Below are positions 28,703 to 43,171 of a stretch of DNA of 64,000 nt, piece after piece. The notes beneath the pieces are model-generated. The model was not told the DNA's origin and ran no database searches. It saw only the letters and a list, made by a program, of their open reading frames with translations. The stretch is from Nitriliruptoraceae bacterium (GTDB lineage: Bacteria > Actinomycetota > Nitriliruptoria > Nitriliruptorales > Nitriliruptoraceae): the NCBI GenBank assembly GCA_020832455.1, contig JAFIEQ010000001.1, forward strand, positions 1-64,000. Reading direction: 5' to 3'. Numbering within the stretch: the first letter of the stretch is position 1; the number at the start of each line of letters is the position of its first letter. A program made the position numbers and the translations under genes.

Positions 28703-29941
28703 ATGCTCCAACACCTCGCCGTCGCCGCGATGGCTGCCGTGGTCACGGCGGTCATCACGCCGCTGGTCGCTCGCCTCGCGCGGCGGCTCGGTGCGACGGT
28801 CGAGCCCTACGACGAGCCGACCCTGAAGCGCCCCCCGGTGCCCGTGCTCGGGGGGCTCGCCATGTTCGCGGGCTTCCTCGCCGCGATCGGTCTGGCGTGG
28901 TTCCTGCCGGAGTTCCAGCCGCTGTTCGACTCCACGTCCGAACCCCTGGCCCTGCTGGTCGGTGCAGCCATCATCGTCGCCGTGGGACTGTTCGACGACC
29001 TGTTCGAGCTCCCGCCGACGGTGAAGCTCGCGGGCCAGATCGTCGCGGCGCTCGGGGTGGTGGGCCTCGGCATCCAGCTTGTGTACTTCTGGGTCCCGGG
29101 CCTCGACGTGCTCGCGCTGTCACCCGATCTGGGGCTGCCGCTGACGATCATCGCCTTGGTCGCCATGGTGAACGCGTTGAACCTGATCGACGGCCTCGAC
29201 GGTCTCGCGGCCGGGATCGCCCTGATCGGGGCGAGCGCCTTCTTCCTGTTCGCCGTCCGCAGCCAGCCCACCGGCCTGATCGAGGCGGGGGTGCCGACCT
29301 CCGCCACCCTGGTCGCGGCGCTGGTCGCCGGGATGGCCGCGGGGTTCCTGGTGCACAACTGGTTCCCCGCCAAGATCATCATGGGCGACACCGGCGCGAT
29401 GCTGCTCGGGCTGCTGCTCGGGAGCGCCGGGGTGGCCTACGCCGCGAGGTCGACCGCGCCGTCGAGCGCCGACTTCTACGGCGCCATGCCGCTGCTGATC
29501 CCGGTCCTGGTCCTGGTCATCCCCTTCCTCGACTCCTCGTTCGCGGTGATCCGCCGGACACTGGCGGGGCGGCCCATCACGGCCGGCGACCGTGGCCACC
29601 TGCACCACCTGCTGATGGCGTTCGGGCACTCGCACCGTCGCGCGGTGATGGTCCTGTACTACTGGTCGGCCGTGCTCGCCTTCGGGTCGGTCGGGCCGGC
29701 GTTCCTGGCACTCGATCGGCTCCTGCCGTGGCTGGCCGTCGCCGTGGCGATGGGCATCGCGATCACCGCGCTCGGTGTGCGCTCGCGTGAGGAGTTGCTG
29801 GCAGCGGCCGCGCCGGAGGGCGCGGTGTCGCGCGATCCGCACGGTCCCGACGAGCTGCTGGCGGCCGAGGGCTCCGAGGATCCCCCGTCGACCACCGGGG
29901 GGACCGTCACCCCGCTGCGTCGGGCGGCCGAGGGGCCCTGA
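28703..29941 (+). CDS. MraY/WecA-family undecaprenyl-phosphate GlcNAc-1-phosphate transferase
   Basis: VNALNLIDGLDGLAAGIALI, NWFPAKIIMGDTGAMLLGLLL, DRGHLHHLLMAFGHSHR. Confidence 0.9.
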   Translation: MLQHLAVAAMAAVVTAVITPLVARLARRLGATVEPYDEPTLKRPPVPVLGGLAMFAGFLAAIGLAWFLPEFQPLFDSTSEPLALLVGAAIIVAVGLFDDLFELPPTVKLAGQIVAALGVVGLGIQLVYFWVPGLDVLALSPDLGLPLTIIALVAMVNALNLIDGLDGLAAGIALIGASAFFLFAVRSQPTGLIEAGVPTSATLVAALVAGMAAGFLVHNWFPAKIIMGDTGAMLLGLLLGSAGVAYAARSTAPSSADFYGAMPLLIPVLVLVIPFLDSSFAVIRRTLAGRPITAGDRGHLHHLLMAFGHSHRRAVMVLYYWSAVLAFGSVGPAFLALDRLLPWLAVAVAMGIAITALGVRSREELLAAAAPEGAVSRDPHGPDELLAAEGSEDPPSTTGGTVTPLRRAAEGP

Positions 29942-30271
29942 GCCGTGGCTGCCGCGTGGCCGCCGCGTGGTGCTCGAGCGGCGTGGCCCGTGCGCCGCGG
30001 CGATCCGGTGGCGGTGCCGCCCCGTGCGTCGTCGCGGCCCCGCAGGTAGCGCAGCGACCACGGATACCGCACACCGCCGGCCCGCCTTTGGCGCCACCGT
30101 GGCCTGGTTGGTAGCGTCCGCCACCGCGCCCGGGGCTCGTAGTCCGTCCGCGCGCACGGCACCTGCCACGTCACTGGCTGGGACGCGCAGGACGACCGCG
30201 CTGCCCGGGAGCGCACGTGTGTCCGGCCACGCCGCCCACCGATCGTCGACGCCCGACCTGGATCCGCCACG

Positions 30272-30679
30272 ATGCCGACCACCGACGTCTCGCGCCCGGG
30301 GACCCCTGTGTCCCCCGCGTCGTCAAGGTCCTCGTTCGACGCATCCGGAGCCCTGCCGTCGGAATCCGCGTTCCGGACGATCAACCGCTCGCTCGCGCGC
30401 GGCATGGACCAGAGCTCCATCATGGCCGCCGAGCTCGTCGCCGCACTGGTGACCTGGGCCGGCATCGGGTGGTTGCTCGACCGGTGGCTGGGGACCGGGC
30501 CCTGGCTGCTCATCGTGGGCACGCTGATCGGCAACGCCGCAGGCATCTACCTCATCTACCTGCGCAGCGGGCGGATGGAGGGTTTCGACGGCACCCCGTC
30601 GACCTACCGCGCCCGCACGTCCACGGCCGCCGTCACCGATCGGGTCGCGCCCGGGGAAGGTGGCGTCGGTGAGCGCTGA
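30272..30679 (+). CDS. AtpZ/AtpI-like ATP synthase-associated membrane protein
   Basis: Two TM helices; WAGIGWLLDRWLGTGPWLLIVGTLIGNAAGIYLIYL; directly upstream of atpB. Confidence 0.75.
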   Translation: MPTTDVSRPGTPVSPASSRSSFDASGALPSESAFRTINRSLARGMDQSSIMAAELVAALVTWAGIGWLLDRWLGTGPWLLIVGTLIGNAAGIYLIYLRSGRMEGFDGTPSTYRARTSTAAVTDRVAPGEGGVGER

Positions 30680-31172
30680 GTCGACCGCGGCCGACCGCGA
30701 CACGCCGCGCGGTCCGCTGGCCGGTGCGCCCGACGAGCGTCGCCTCGCGACCGGCGCGCTGACCATCCTCGCCGTGCTCGCCGTGCCCGTCGGTGCCGTC
30801 GCCTACCTCGCGGTCGGCTGGGACGGGGTCGTCAGTGCGATGTTCGGGCTCGGACTCGTCGCCATCCTGTTCGGGGCCTCGGCCGCGCTGACCGCCTGGG
30901 TCGCCGCACGCAACCCGCACGATGCGGGCATCGGCGTCATGGTCGCCGGTGTGTTGGTCCGCCTGCCGTTGTACGTCGTCGCGCTCAGCCTGCTGACGCG
31001 CGTGTCCTTCGTCCACGGACGGAGCCTCGCGGCGGCCACCGCCGTGGCGGTCACCGTCACGTTGGCCTACGAGCTACGTCTCTTGGCGCGCATGCCGCGC
31101 CTCTTCCACGTCGACGCCGCGGCGGCCACGCCGACGGCCGTCGCCACCGATGCACGGAGCGAACCGCTGTGA
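30660..31172 (+). CDS. ATP synthase I-like membrane protein
   Basis: Four hydrophobic segments, position between AtpZ-like and atpB genes, overlaps both. Confidence 0.6.
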   Translation: MASVSAESTAADRDTPRGPLAGAPDERRLATGALTILAVLAVPVGAVAYLAVGWDGVVSAMFGLGLVAILFGASAALTAWVAARNPHDAGIGVMVAGVLVRLPLYVVALSLLTRVSFVHGRSLAAATAVAVTVTLAYELRLLARMPRLFHVDAAAATPTAVATDARSEPL

Positions 31173-31972
31173 TCAACGTTCTCGCTGCAGCCGAATGGGG
31201 TGGAGAGTTCGACGGTGTCCTCGATGACATCAACGCGCTGTTCGACTTCCCGTTCATCTTCGAGTTCACCATCGCTGGTGAGACCTACGGGATCAACCGC
31301 ACGATCATCATCGCGTGGATCATGATGCTGGTGGTCGGGGTGGTGTTCTTCCTCGGCACCCGCAAGGCGGACATCGTCCCGGGCAAGCTGCAGGCGTTCA
31401 TCGAGCTCATCGTCGACTTCAACGCCGGGATCGCCCACGACATCATCGGCGACAAGGGCAAGAAGTTCGTCCCGATCCTGACGACCTTCTTCTGTGCGAT
31501 CTTCGTGCTGAACCTCGCGAAGATCACGCCGTTCATGATGATGCCGCCCACGGGCCGGATCGCCTGGCCGCTGTTCCTCGCCGGCATCGCGTGGCTGATC
31601 TACGTCGGCGTCGGCATCCAGCAGCAGGGCTTCCTCGGCTACTTCAAGGGGGTCGCGTTCCCCTCCGGCGTGCCGTGGCCGCTGTACATCATCCTCACCC
31701 CGATCGAGATCATCTCCACGCTGGTCCTGCGCCCCGCGACCCTGGCGATCCGACTGTTCGCCAACATGGTCGCCGGCCACATCCTGGTCGTGATCACCCT
31801 GGTCACGCCCTGGATCTTCCTGCCCTCGCCCGCCGGCTGGCCCATCGGTGTCTTCACCGTGATCGCCGGACCACTGGTGTTCGGCTTCGAGCTGTTCATC
31901 ATCGGGCTGCAGGCCTACATCTTCTCCATGCTGACCGCCGTCTACATCGACTCGTCCATGGAGGCGCACTGA
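31169..31972 (+). CDS. atpB: ATP synthase F0 subunit a
   Basis: LRPATLAIRLFANMVAGHILVVI; FGFELFIIGLQAYIFSMLTAVYI. Confidence 0.96.
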   Translation: MINVLAAAEWGGEFDGVLDDINALFDFPFIFEFTIAGETYGINRTIIIAWIMMLVVGVVFFLGTRKADIVPGKLQAFIELIVDFNAGIAHDIIGDKGKKFVPILTTFFCAIFVLNLAKITPFMMMPPTGRIAWPLFLAGIAWLIYVGVGIQQQGFLGYFKGVAFPSGVPWPLYIILTPIEIISTLVLRPATLAIRLFANMVAGHILVVITLVTPWIFLPSPAGWPIGVFTVIAGPLVFGFELFIIGLQAYIFSMLTAVYIDSSMEAH

Positions 31973-32033
31973 CGTGTGCCGGTGGGCGTCGTCGCCGTTG
32001 ACGCCGTCTACCGCGGGTGAGTCGCCGAGCTGA

Positions 32034-32330
<297 letters not shown>

Positions 32331-32370
32331 CGATCCGCGTCGGTCCGTCGGAACCTGAAGGGGAGCCGTC

Positions 32371-32916
32371 ATGTTGCTCACCAGCACGCTGATCCTGGCC
32401 GCCGAGAACGGCGGCGCAGGGGGTATCGATCTCTTCCCGGACACCTCCGAGCTCGTCATGGGGCTCGTGGCGTTCCTGCTGCTCGCCGCGTTCATGACCA
32501 AGTTCGCGGTCCCGAAGCTGATGGAGACCCTCGAAGCGCGCGCCGAGGTCGTACGAAGCTCCCAGGAGCAGGCCCAGGCCATGCTCCAGGAGGCCGAGGC
32601 GGCCAAGCGCTCCTACGACGCGGAGATCGGTGACGCCAAGGGCGAAGCCAACCGCATCATCGAGGAGGCACGCGCCACGGCCGAGCAGCTCAAGGCCGAG
32701 GTGCTCCAGCGCGCCGAGGCGGAAGCCGCACAGATCGTCGAGCGCGCGCAGGCGGACATCGCCGGCGAGCGTGAGCGCGTCGTGCAGGACCTGCGGGCGC
32801 AGGTCGGCTCGATCTCCGTCGAGCTCGCCGCGCGCATCGTCGAGCGTGAGCTCGACCAGGCGACGCACGAGGGCCTCGTCGACGAGTACATCCAGCGGCT
32901 GTCCAGCCAGAACTGA
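32371..32916 (+). CDS. atpF: ATP synthase F0 subunit b
   Basis: N-terminal TM plus long charged helix; gene order. Confidence 0.95.
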   Translation: MLLTSTLILAAENGGAGGIDLFPDTSELVMGLVAFLLLAAFMTKFAVPKLMETLEARAEVVRSSQEQAQAMLQEAEAAKRSYDAEIGDAKGEANRIIEEARATAEQLKAEVLQRAEAEAAQIVERAQADIAGERERVVQDLRAQVGSISVELAARIVERELDQATHEGLVDEYIQRLSSQN

Positions 32917-32924
32917 GGACCACG

Positions 32925-33458
32925 ATGCCGAACGACCGCATCCGCCGGTACGCGGAGGCCATCGTCGCGATCGCGACCGGTGAGGGCGGCCTCGACGCCG
33001 TCGAGGACGAGCTGCTCACGCTCGCTCGTGCGATCGACGGCTCCGAGGAACTCCGTTCTAAGCTGAGCGACCGACACCTGCCCGTGGGTCAGCGTCTGAC
33101 CTTCGTGGAGTCCCAGGTCCTCACGGCGGCGCACCCCGCCACCCGGACCGCGTTGGCCACGCTCATCGCGGCGGAGCTCGCCGGCGAGCTCAGCGCGGTC
33201 GCGGCCACGGTCGCCGACCTCGCCGCGCACAGCCGCGACGAGGAGTTCGCCGAGGTCTACGTCGCCGCACCGATCGACGACGCCCGCAAGGCGGCGTTGA
33301 AGGCGGCACTCGAGCGAGCCACCGGCAAGACGCTCGACCTGCAGGTGATCGTCGACGAGTCGCTCGTCGGTGGCGTCCGCGCCCGGATCGGCGACACCGT
33401 GATCGACGGCTCGCTGATGCGCCGACTCGACGACCTGCGCGGACGGATCGGCGCCTGA
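32925..33458 (+). CDS. atpH: ATP synthase F1 subunit delta
   Basis: [11 protein letters not shown]..., [34 protein letters not shown]. Confidence 0.95.
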   Translation: MPNDRIRRYAEAIVAIATGEGGLDAVEDELLTLARAIDGSEELRSKLSDRHLPVGQRLTFVESQVLTAAHPATRTALATLIAAELAGELSAVAATVADLAAHSRDEEFAEVYVAAPIDDARKAALKAALERATGKTLDLQVIVDESLVGGVRARIGDTVIDGSLMRRLDDLRGRIGA

Positions 33459-33537
33459 CGCCGGGCCGGCCGCGGCCACGAGCCGTACCCCCGTATCTCC
33501 ACGCCCCCCGCGGGCGACGAACGAGGAAGACACCCAC

Positions 33538-35250
<1,713 letters not shown>

Positions 35251-35316
35251 CCCGACCCCGGTCGACGTCCCCGCGACGTGACCAGGTCGAGTCCCTGATC
35301 GTGGAAGGACCCGCAG

Positions 35317-37699
<2,383 letters not shown>

Positions 37700-37700
<1 letters not shown>

Positions 37701-38122
37701 TGGCGGACACGCTGATGCACGTCGAGGTCGTCTCCGCGGAGAGCCACGTGTTCTCTGCGGACATCCGTGGGATCTTCGCGCGCGGCGTCGAGGGCGAGAT
37801 CGGGATCCTGCCCGGGCACCAGCCCGCCGTCATCGCGCTCGACATCGGCGCGGTGACCCTGCAGATGGCTGACGACACCCGTGCGCTCGTCGCGGTGCAC
37901 CGGGGGGTGCTCTTCGTCGGCGCCGATGGCCGGGTCATCGTGCTCGCCGACATCGCGGAGCTCGGCACGGAGATCGACGTCGAGCGCGCGGAGCGCCGCA
38001 AGGCGGAGATCGAGCGTCGGCTCGCCTCGGGGCCCGACGCCGCACTGGCCTCCTCACTCGCGAAGCAGAACCTGCGGCTCGACGTCGCCCGTTCCGCGAG
38101 CGGTGTCCCGAGCGCCAACTGA
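37700..38122 (+). CDS. atpC: ATP synthase F1 subunit epsilon
   Basis: MHVEVVSAESHVFSADIRGIFARGVEGEIGILPGHQPAVIALDIG; TGATG overlap with atpD. Confidence 0.94.
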
Positions 38123-38223
38123 CCCACCACCCCGTTCGACGCCCCCCAGCCCTCGCGCTCGGCGGGCGTCGGTCGTTCGGTCACCCCGGTGTGCGCCGGG
38201 CACGGCGATACGCTCCCCGGACC

Positions 38224-39501
38224 ATGCACACGACCGCCGGCGGTGACGCCTTCCGTGTCCGCGGGGGCAACCCTCTGCGGGGCACGGTCACGCTCTCCGG
38301 AGCGAAGAACTCCGCGCTGAAGCTCATGGCCGCCTCGCTGCTCAGCGACGGACCGGTCGAGCTGCGCCACATCCCGGCGATCGCGGACGTGCCGGTGATG
38401 GCCGAACTGCTCGGCGGGCTGGGCGTGGAGGTGTCGCTGGACCTCGAGGCCAACGTGTGTCGGCTCGAGGCCCGCGAGCCCACCCACCACGCACCACCGG
38501 ACGCGGTGCGCCGTATCCGCGCGTCGATCAGCTGCCTGGGGCCGCTGGTGGGGCGCGTGCGCCGCGCCCGGCTCGCGTTGCCAGGTGGCGACCGGATCGG
38601 TGCCCGGGGGATCGATCTGCACCTGCAGGGCCTGGAGGCGATGGGGGCGCAGGTCATCGACCACGGGGACGAGGTGGAGGTCATCGCGCACGAACTGCAC
38701 GGTGCGATGATCACCCTGGACTTCCCGTCGGTCGGTGCCACGGAGAACCTGGTGATGGCCGCGGTGCTGGCCGACGGCACGACCATCATCGACAACGCGG
38801 CGCGCGAGCCGGAGATCCAGGACCTGTGCCGGATGCTGGTCGCCATGGGCGGCCGCATCGGCGGCATCGGTGGCCCCACGCTGGAGATCGAGGGGGTCGA
38901 CCGTCTCGGCGGTGTCGCCTGGGAGACCTGCCCGGACCGGATCGAGGCCGGGACCTACGCGATGATGGCGGCGGTGACCGGCGGGGACGTGGTCATCGAG
39001 CGGGTGCGACCGACCGACCTGAAGCTGCCGCTGATCAAGCTGCGCGCTGCGGGGGTCGTCGTCGAGGAGGGTGGTTCCAGCCTGCGCATCAAGGCCGGCG
39101 ACCTCGACGCGGTCGACGTCGTCACCCTGCCCTACCCCGGGTTCCCGACCGATCTGCAACCCCAGATGATGGTCATGCTCACCCAGGCGAACGGTACGTC
39201 GCGCTGCACGGAGAACGTCTTCGAGTCGCGGTTCTCCTTCGTGGATCAGCTCGCCCGCATGGGGGCCGACGTCGCCATCGACGGACACCACGCCCTGATC
39301 CGTGGGCCCGTCCCGCTGCACGGCGCGACCCTCGAGGGGCTCGACGTCCGGGCCGGCGCCGCCGGCGCGATGGCCGGGCTCATCGCCACGGGGGAGACGA
39401 TCGTGCGCGACGTCCACCACGTGGACCGCGGCTACGCCGGGTTCGTCTCCCGCCTGACCGCGTTGGGTGCGGACATCGAGCGCATCCCCGCCGATGCGTG
39501 A
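38224..39501 (+). CDS. murA: UDP-N-acetylglucosamine 1-carboxyvinyltransferase (Asp-type active site)
   Basis: GAKNSALKLMAASLL, LALPGGDRIGARGIDLHLQGLEAMGA, YPGFPTDLQPQMMVMLTQANG, ENVFESRFSFVDQLARMGADV. Confidence 0.96.
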   Translation: MHTTAGGDAFRVRGGNPLRGTVTLSGAKNSALKLMAASLLSDGPVELRHIPAIADVPVMAELLGGLGVEVSLDLEANVCRLEAREPTHHAPPDAVRRIRASISCLGPLVGRVRRARLALPGGDRIGARGIDLHLQGLEAMGAQVIDHGDEVEVIAHELHGAMITLDFPSVGATENLVMAAVLADGTTIIDNAAREPEIQDLCRMLVAMGGRIGGIGGPTLEIEGVDRLGGVAWETCPDRIEAGTYAMMAAVTGGDVVIERVRPTDLKLPLIKLRAAGVVVEEGGSSLRIKAGDLDAVDVVTLPYPGFPTDLQPQMMVMLTQANGTSRCTENVFESRFSFVDQLARMGADVAIDGHHALIRGPVPLHGATLEGLDVRAGAAGAMAGLIATGETIVRDVHHVDRGYAGFVSRLTALGADIERIPADA

Positions 39502-41218
39502 GCGTTGTCCCGGGCCGGTCCGTCCCGCCAGCCTGGTCGCGGTGGGCGCCCTCGTGGCGCTCGTGGCGCCGCTGACCTGGTCGTCGCCGGTGGGCGCGAC
39601 CGAGGCGGACGAGACCACGAGCGCCGGCGAGTCGATCGTCGTCGAGGGTCCCGTCCGCTTCGTGGCGGCGACCGGCGACACCCTGCGCCTCGACGATGGC
39701 CTGCGCTACCTCGACACCCTGGAGCTGCGACCCGCCGGCAGCGTGGTGGTCAACGAGCTGTCCCTCGAGGACTACGTGGCGGGGATCGCGGAGATGCCGG
39801 CCCGTTGGCCGATGGAGGCGCTCAAGGCGCAGGCCGTGGCCGCCCGTACCTACGCCTGGTGGACCGCGCAGCGCGACACCTACGACGGCTACGACATCTG
39901 CGCCACGACGGCCTGTCAGGTGTTCCGTGGTGCCGAGGTCGTCCGTGAGGACGGCGGCCGGTGGCGCGAGGCCGTCGACGACACGGCCGGTGAGGTCCTG
40001 CTCGACGCCGACGGCGCTCCGGTCCTCGCCCGCTACTTCTCGACCTCCGGAGGTCGGACCTACGCCAACGAGGACGTCTTCCCCTCGACCGGGGCGTTCG
40101 AGCACCTGATCGCGATCGAGGATCCCGACGACGCGGTCTCGCCCTACCACCGGTGGCAGGTCCGCTTCAGCCGCCAGGAGTTCGACACGCTGCTCGCGCG
40201 GGGCGAGACCCTCGCGGCGGCCGTGCCCGTCGCCGAGGTGGCGCGGCTCGGCCCGGTCGAGCGACACGACGCCGACCTGGCGGTGACCGGGACCGATGGG
40301 ACGCGGGTGGAGGTCTCCGCTCTCGCCCTGCGCGACTTCATCTCCCGCTTCGCGCCCGATCTGGACGGCGAACGGTTCCCGCCCCTCCGGGCCGACGGGG
40401 CACGACGACTGCCCACCACCGTCCCCTCGACCCGCTTCGAGATCAGCGTCCGCGACGACGAGGTGGTCATCGACGGGCAGGGGTGGGGCCACGGGGTGGG
40501 CATGGGCCAGTACGGCGCGCAGGGCCGTGCCGCCCGCGGCGAGCCCTACGACTCGATCCTGGCCAGCTACTACAACGGCCTGATGCCCCGCGTCAGCGAC
40601 GAGCTCCCCGAGCGCATCCGCGTCGGCATCGAGGTCGGGAGCGAGGTGTCGATCGCCGGGGACGGCGCGGTGCGCATCGAGACGGCTGCGGGCGAGGCGC
40701 TCGCGGCGGGTGCGCTGGGGACCTGGCGCGCGGCCCGGGTCGACGGGGTCTGGACGCTGACCCCGCCACCCGGCACGGACCAGGAGCTCGCGGTCGTGGC
40801 GACGGAGGCGACCGGGCCGCTGGGCGCGTCGCTGACCTTCGAGACCGAGGTCAACAAACCCGTGCTGTTGCGACTCGAGGTCCGGGACGACGCCGGCCGG
40901 TTGGTGGCGGTCCGCGAGCTGGGTGCGGTCGACCCCGGTCGGCACGCGGCGAGCTGGGCGCGCACCGACGACGACGGCCGTCCCGTCCCGGCGGGCGACT
41001 ACTCCGTGATGCTCGTGGGTGAGGACGCCGCCGGTGCCAGCGACGGCAGCCCGGTGGACGTCCGGTTGGACGGGGGGGACGACACCGCGGCAGCAGCGCC
41101 GGCTCCGAACGCAGACGACGAACGCACCATCCCGCTCGCCCTGATCCTCGTGCTCGCCATGGTGGGACTCGGGCTGTCGCTGGTGCTGATCACGATCACC
41201 CGGAAGGACGACGCGTGA
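39494..41218 (+). CDS. SpoIID/LytB domain-containing, C-terminally membrane-anchored protein
   Basis: LEDYVAGIAEMPARWPMEALKAQAVAARTYAWW; IDGQGWGHGVGMGQYGAQGRA; C-terminal TM ALILVLAMVGLGLSLVLITI. Confidence 0.87.
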   Translation: MRERCPGPVRPASLVAVGALVALVAPLTWSSPVGATEADETTSAGESIVVEGPVRFVAATGDTLRLDDGLRYLDTLELRPAGSVVVNELSLEDYVAGIAEMPARWPMEALKAQAVAARTYAWWTAQRDTYDGYDICATTACQVFRGAEVVREDGGRWREAVDDTAGEVLLDADGAPVLARYFSTSGGRTYANEDVFPSTGAFEHLIAIEDPDDAVSPYHRWQVRFSRQEFDTLLARGETLAAAVPVAEVARLGPVERHDADLAVTGTDGTRVEVSALALRDFISRFAPDLDGERFPPLRADGARRLPTTVPSTRFEISVRDDEVVIDGQGWGHGVGMGQYGAQGRAARGEPYDSILASYYNGLMPRVSDELPERIRVGIEVGSEVSIAGDGAVRIETAAGEALAAGALGTWRAARVDGVWTLTPPPGTDQELAVVATEATGPLGASLTFETEVNKPVLLRLEVRDDAGRLVAVRELGAVDPGRHAASWARTDDDGRPVPAGDYSVMLVGEDAAGASDGSPVDVRLDGGDDTAAAAPAPNADDERTIPLALILVLAMVGLGLSLVLITITRKDDA

Positions 41219-42198
41219 ACGAGCCGCAGCCCCCGAGCGGTGACCGGCCGAGCTCCCCACCGCCCGACGTCCCGCCGCCGGGCGCGCCCGCAGGACCGCC
41301 CCCGGCGCCGATGCCGGCCACCGGGCCGATGCCGGCCGCCGGAGCCGTGGACACCCCGACCATGGATCCGCGCGCCGGGTTCCCCCGTGTGCGCCACCGG
41401 GTGACCCTCGATGCGGTGCGCTCGCCCTACGGCCTGATCGTGGCCGTGTCCACGATCCTGATCTTCTCCGCCCCGAACCTGCTGACCGTGCTGGTCTTCG
41501 CCCTCGCGGACGGGCTCAGCCTCGATGACGTGGTGGGTGGGGACGGTGGTGGCATCACCGTCGGTGCGCTCGTCGCCACGCTGATCCTGCAGCTCGGTGT
41601 GCTCGCACTCGCCCTGCTGCCGCTGCTGGCCGCCGGCCGCCCGTACTCCCGGGTGCTCGGGCCCACGCGCTGGACACCGGTCATGTGGCTGCTCGGGTTG
41701 GCCATCGGCTTCGGCACGGCCGTGGTGACCTACACGATCAACTTCATCGTGGTCCTGCTCGCCGGGGTCGACGAGCCCGTGGAGCAGGGGCTCACGGAAG
41801 TCGTGACCGCCGGGGGTGCGCTGACCTGGCTGGCCATCCTGCTCGCGGTCGTGGTCGCGCCGGTGGGGGAGGAGCTGCTGTTCCGCGGGGTGCTGCACCG
41901 CGCCATCGCCGACAAGGCCGGCTTCGTGGTCGGCGCGATCGTGTCGTCGGTGCTGTTCGCCGTGGTGCACATCGAGGTGGTGTTCTCCCAGCCCTACGGC
42001 CTGGTCGGCCTGTTCGTGGTCGGGTTCCTGCTCGCGCTGGCCTACCACCTGACCGGCAGCCTGATCGTGCCGATCCTCGGCCACGCCGTCTACAACGGCA
42101 TCTCCGTCGGCCTCGTGTTCCTCGCGGACCAGATCGACCTGGAGATGCTGGACGCCGTGAGCTGGTTGCCGTCGCTGCTGGGGCTCTGGATCGGCTGA
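41215..42198 (+). CDS. CPBP family intramembrane metalloprotease
   Basis: VVAPVGEELLFRGVLHRAIADKAG; HIEVVFSQPYGLVGLFVVGFLLALAYHLTGSLIVPILGHAVYN. Confidence 0.88.
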   Translation: MNEPQPPSGDRPSSPPPDVPPPGAPAGPPPAPMPATGPMPAAGAVDTPTMDPRAGFPRVRHRVTLDAVRSPYGLIVAVSTILIFSAPNLLTVLVFALADGLSLDDVVGGDGGGITVGALVATLILQLGVLALALLPLLAAGRPYSRVLGPTRWTPVMWLLGLAIGFGTAVVTYTINFIVVLLAGVDEPVEQGLTEVVTAGGALTWLAILLAVVVAPVGEELLFRGVLHRAIADKAGFVVGAIVSSVLFAVVHIEVVFSQPYGLVGLFVVGFLLALAYHLTGSLIVPILGHAVYNGISVGLVFLADQIDLEMLDAVSWLPSLLGLWIG

Positions 42199-42258
42199 CA
42201 GCTCGACCGCGCGGGGGCGGTCGCCCGCATCGGCGCCGCCCCGCCGGTGGCCCGGTCC

Positions 42259-42295
42259 GTACCTTGCATAACAAGACAGGCTGGGTACCGTGCAT
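42259..42295 (+). promoter_or_regulatory. Candidate promoter/operator of the PadR gene (TTGCAT-N16-TACCGT; direct repeat GTACC(T/G)TGCAT x2)
   Basis: GTACCTTGCAT at 42259 and GTACCGTGCAT at 42285; CTTG-CATAA-CAAG inverted repeat inside. Confidence 0.5.
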
Positions 42296-42640
42296 CGCAT
42301 GGTTGCGACGAACGCGCGGGTGCTCGCCCAGATGCGCAAGGGGATCGTGGAGTTCTGCGTGCTCGCCCATCTGCGCCACGGTGAGGCCTACGGCCGTGAG
42401 ATCGCGGGCACGCTGGCCAACGACCCCGCCGTGCTGACCAGCGAGGGCACGCTCTACCCCCTGCTCGCCCGGCTGCGGAAGCAGGGCTGGGTGGAGACGT
42501 CCTGGACGCCCTCGGACAGCGGACCACCCCGTCGCTACTACGCCCTGACCGAGGACGGCGCCGCGGCCCTGGAGGCGTTCACGGCGGCCTGGGGCCCGTT
42601 CCACTCGGCGGTGACCGCGATCCTGGAGGACGACGGATGA
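42290..42640 (+). CDS. PadR family transcriptional regulator
   Basis: KGIVEFCVLAHLRHGEAYGREIAGTLANDPAVLTSEGTLYPLLARLRKQGWVETSW...RRYYALTEDG; ATG 42299 is an alternative start. Confidence 0.9.
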   Translation: MHRMVATNARVLAQMRKGIVEFCVLAHLRHGEAYGREIAGTLANDPAVLTSEGTLYPLLARLRKQGWVETSWTPSDSGPPRRYYALTEDGAAALEAFTAAWGPFHSAVTAILEDDG

Positions 42641-43113
42641 GTGCACGACCTGCCGCGACCCGCCTGGTGGAGGCCTACCTGCACGACCTCGATCGGGCGC
42701 TGCCCCACCTCGAGGTCGACGAGCGTCGTGACGTGGTCGACTCGGTGCGCGAGCACATCGACGCGGCGCTCGCCGAGCGGGCGGACCGACCGACCGCCGT
42801 CGACGTCGAGCGGGTCCTGCAGGAGCTCGGTCCGGTCGAGGCCATCGCCCACGACGCCGATCCGGGCTCCACGGCCGTCCCAGACCGCGATCCGCGCGGG
42901 GCACCGGATCGCGGCTCCTGGCCGATGGCCGCCAGCTACCTGCTCGCGGCCCTCATCATCGGGATGGCGGTCACCGCATCGCTGGTCACCGTGCGGGTCC
43001 CGGCGTTCTTCCGCGACGAGGGCGGCGACCCCGTCGCGGTCGCCCAGCTCACCTGGACCTTCCTCGTCTTCACGATCGCGGCGTTCGTGGTCAAACGCAA
43101 GCTGCCGAAGTGA
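42637..43113 (+). CDS. PadR-associated HAAS-like membrane protein
   Basis: VEAYLHDLDRALPHLEVDERRDVVDSVREHIDAALAE...VERVLQELGPVEAIAHDA plus TM helices; ATGA overlap with PadR. Confidence 0.75.
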   Translation: MSARPAATRLVEAYLHDLDRALPHLEVDERRDVVDSVREHIDAALAERADRPTAVDVERVLQELGPVEAIAHDADPGSTAVPDRDPRGAPDRGSWPMAASYLLAALIIGMAVTASLVTVRVPAFFRDEGGDPVAVAQLTWTFLVFTIAAFVVKRKLPK

Positions 43114-43171
43114 TCGGGCGCGAGCTGCCACGTGAGCGCGCCGAAGCTCGGCGGCGACGGGTGCCCGGGGC

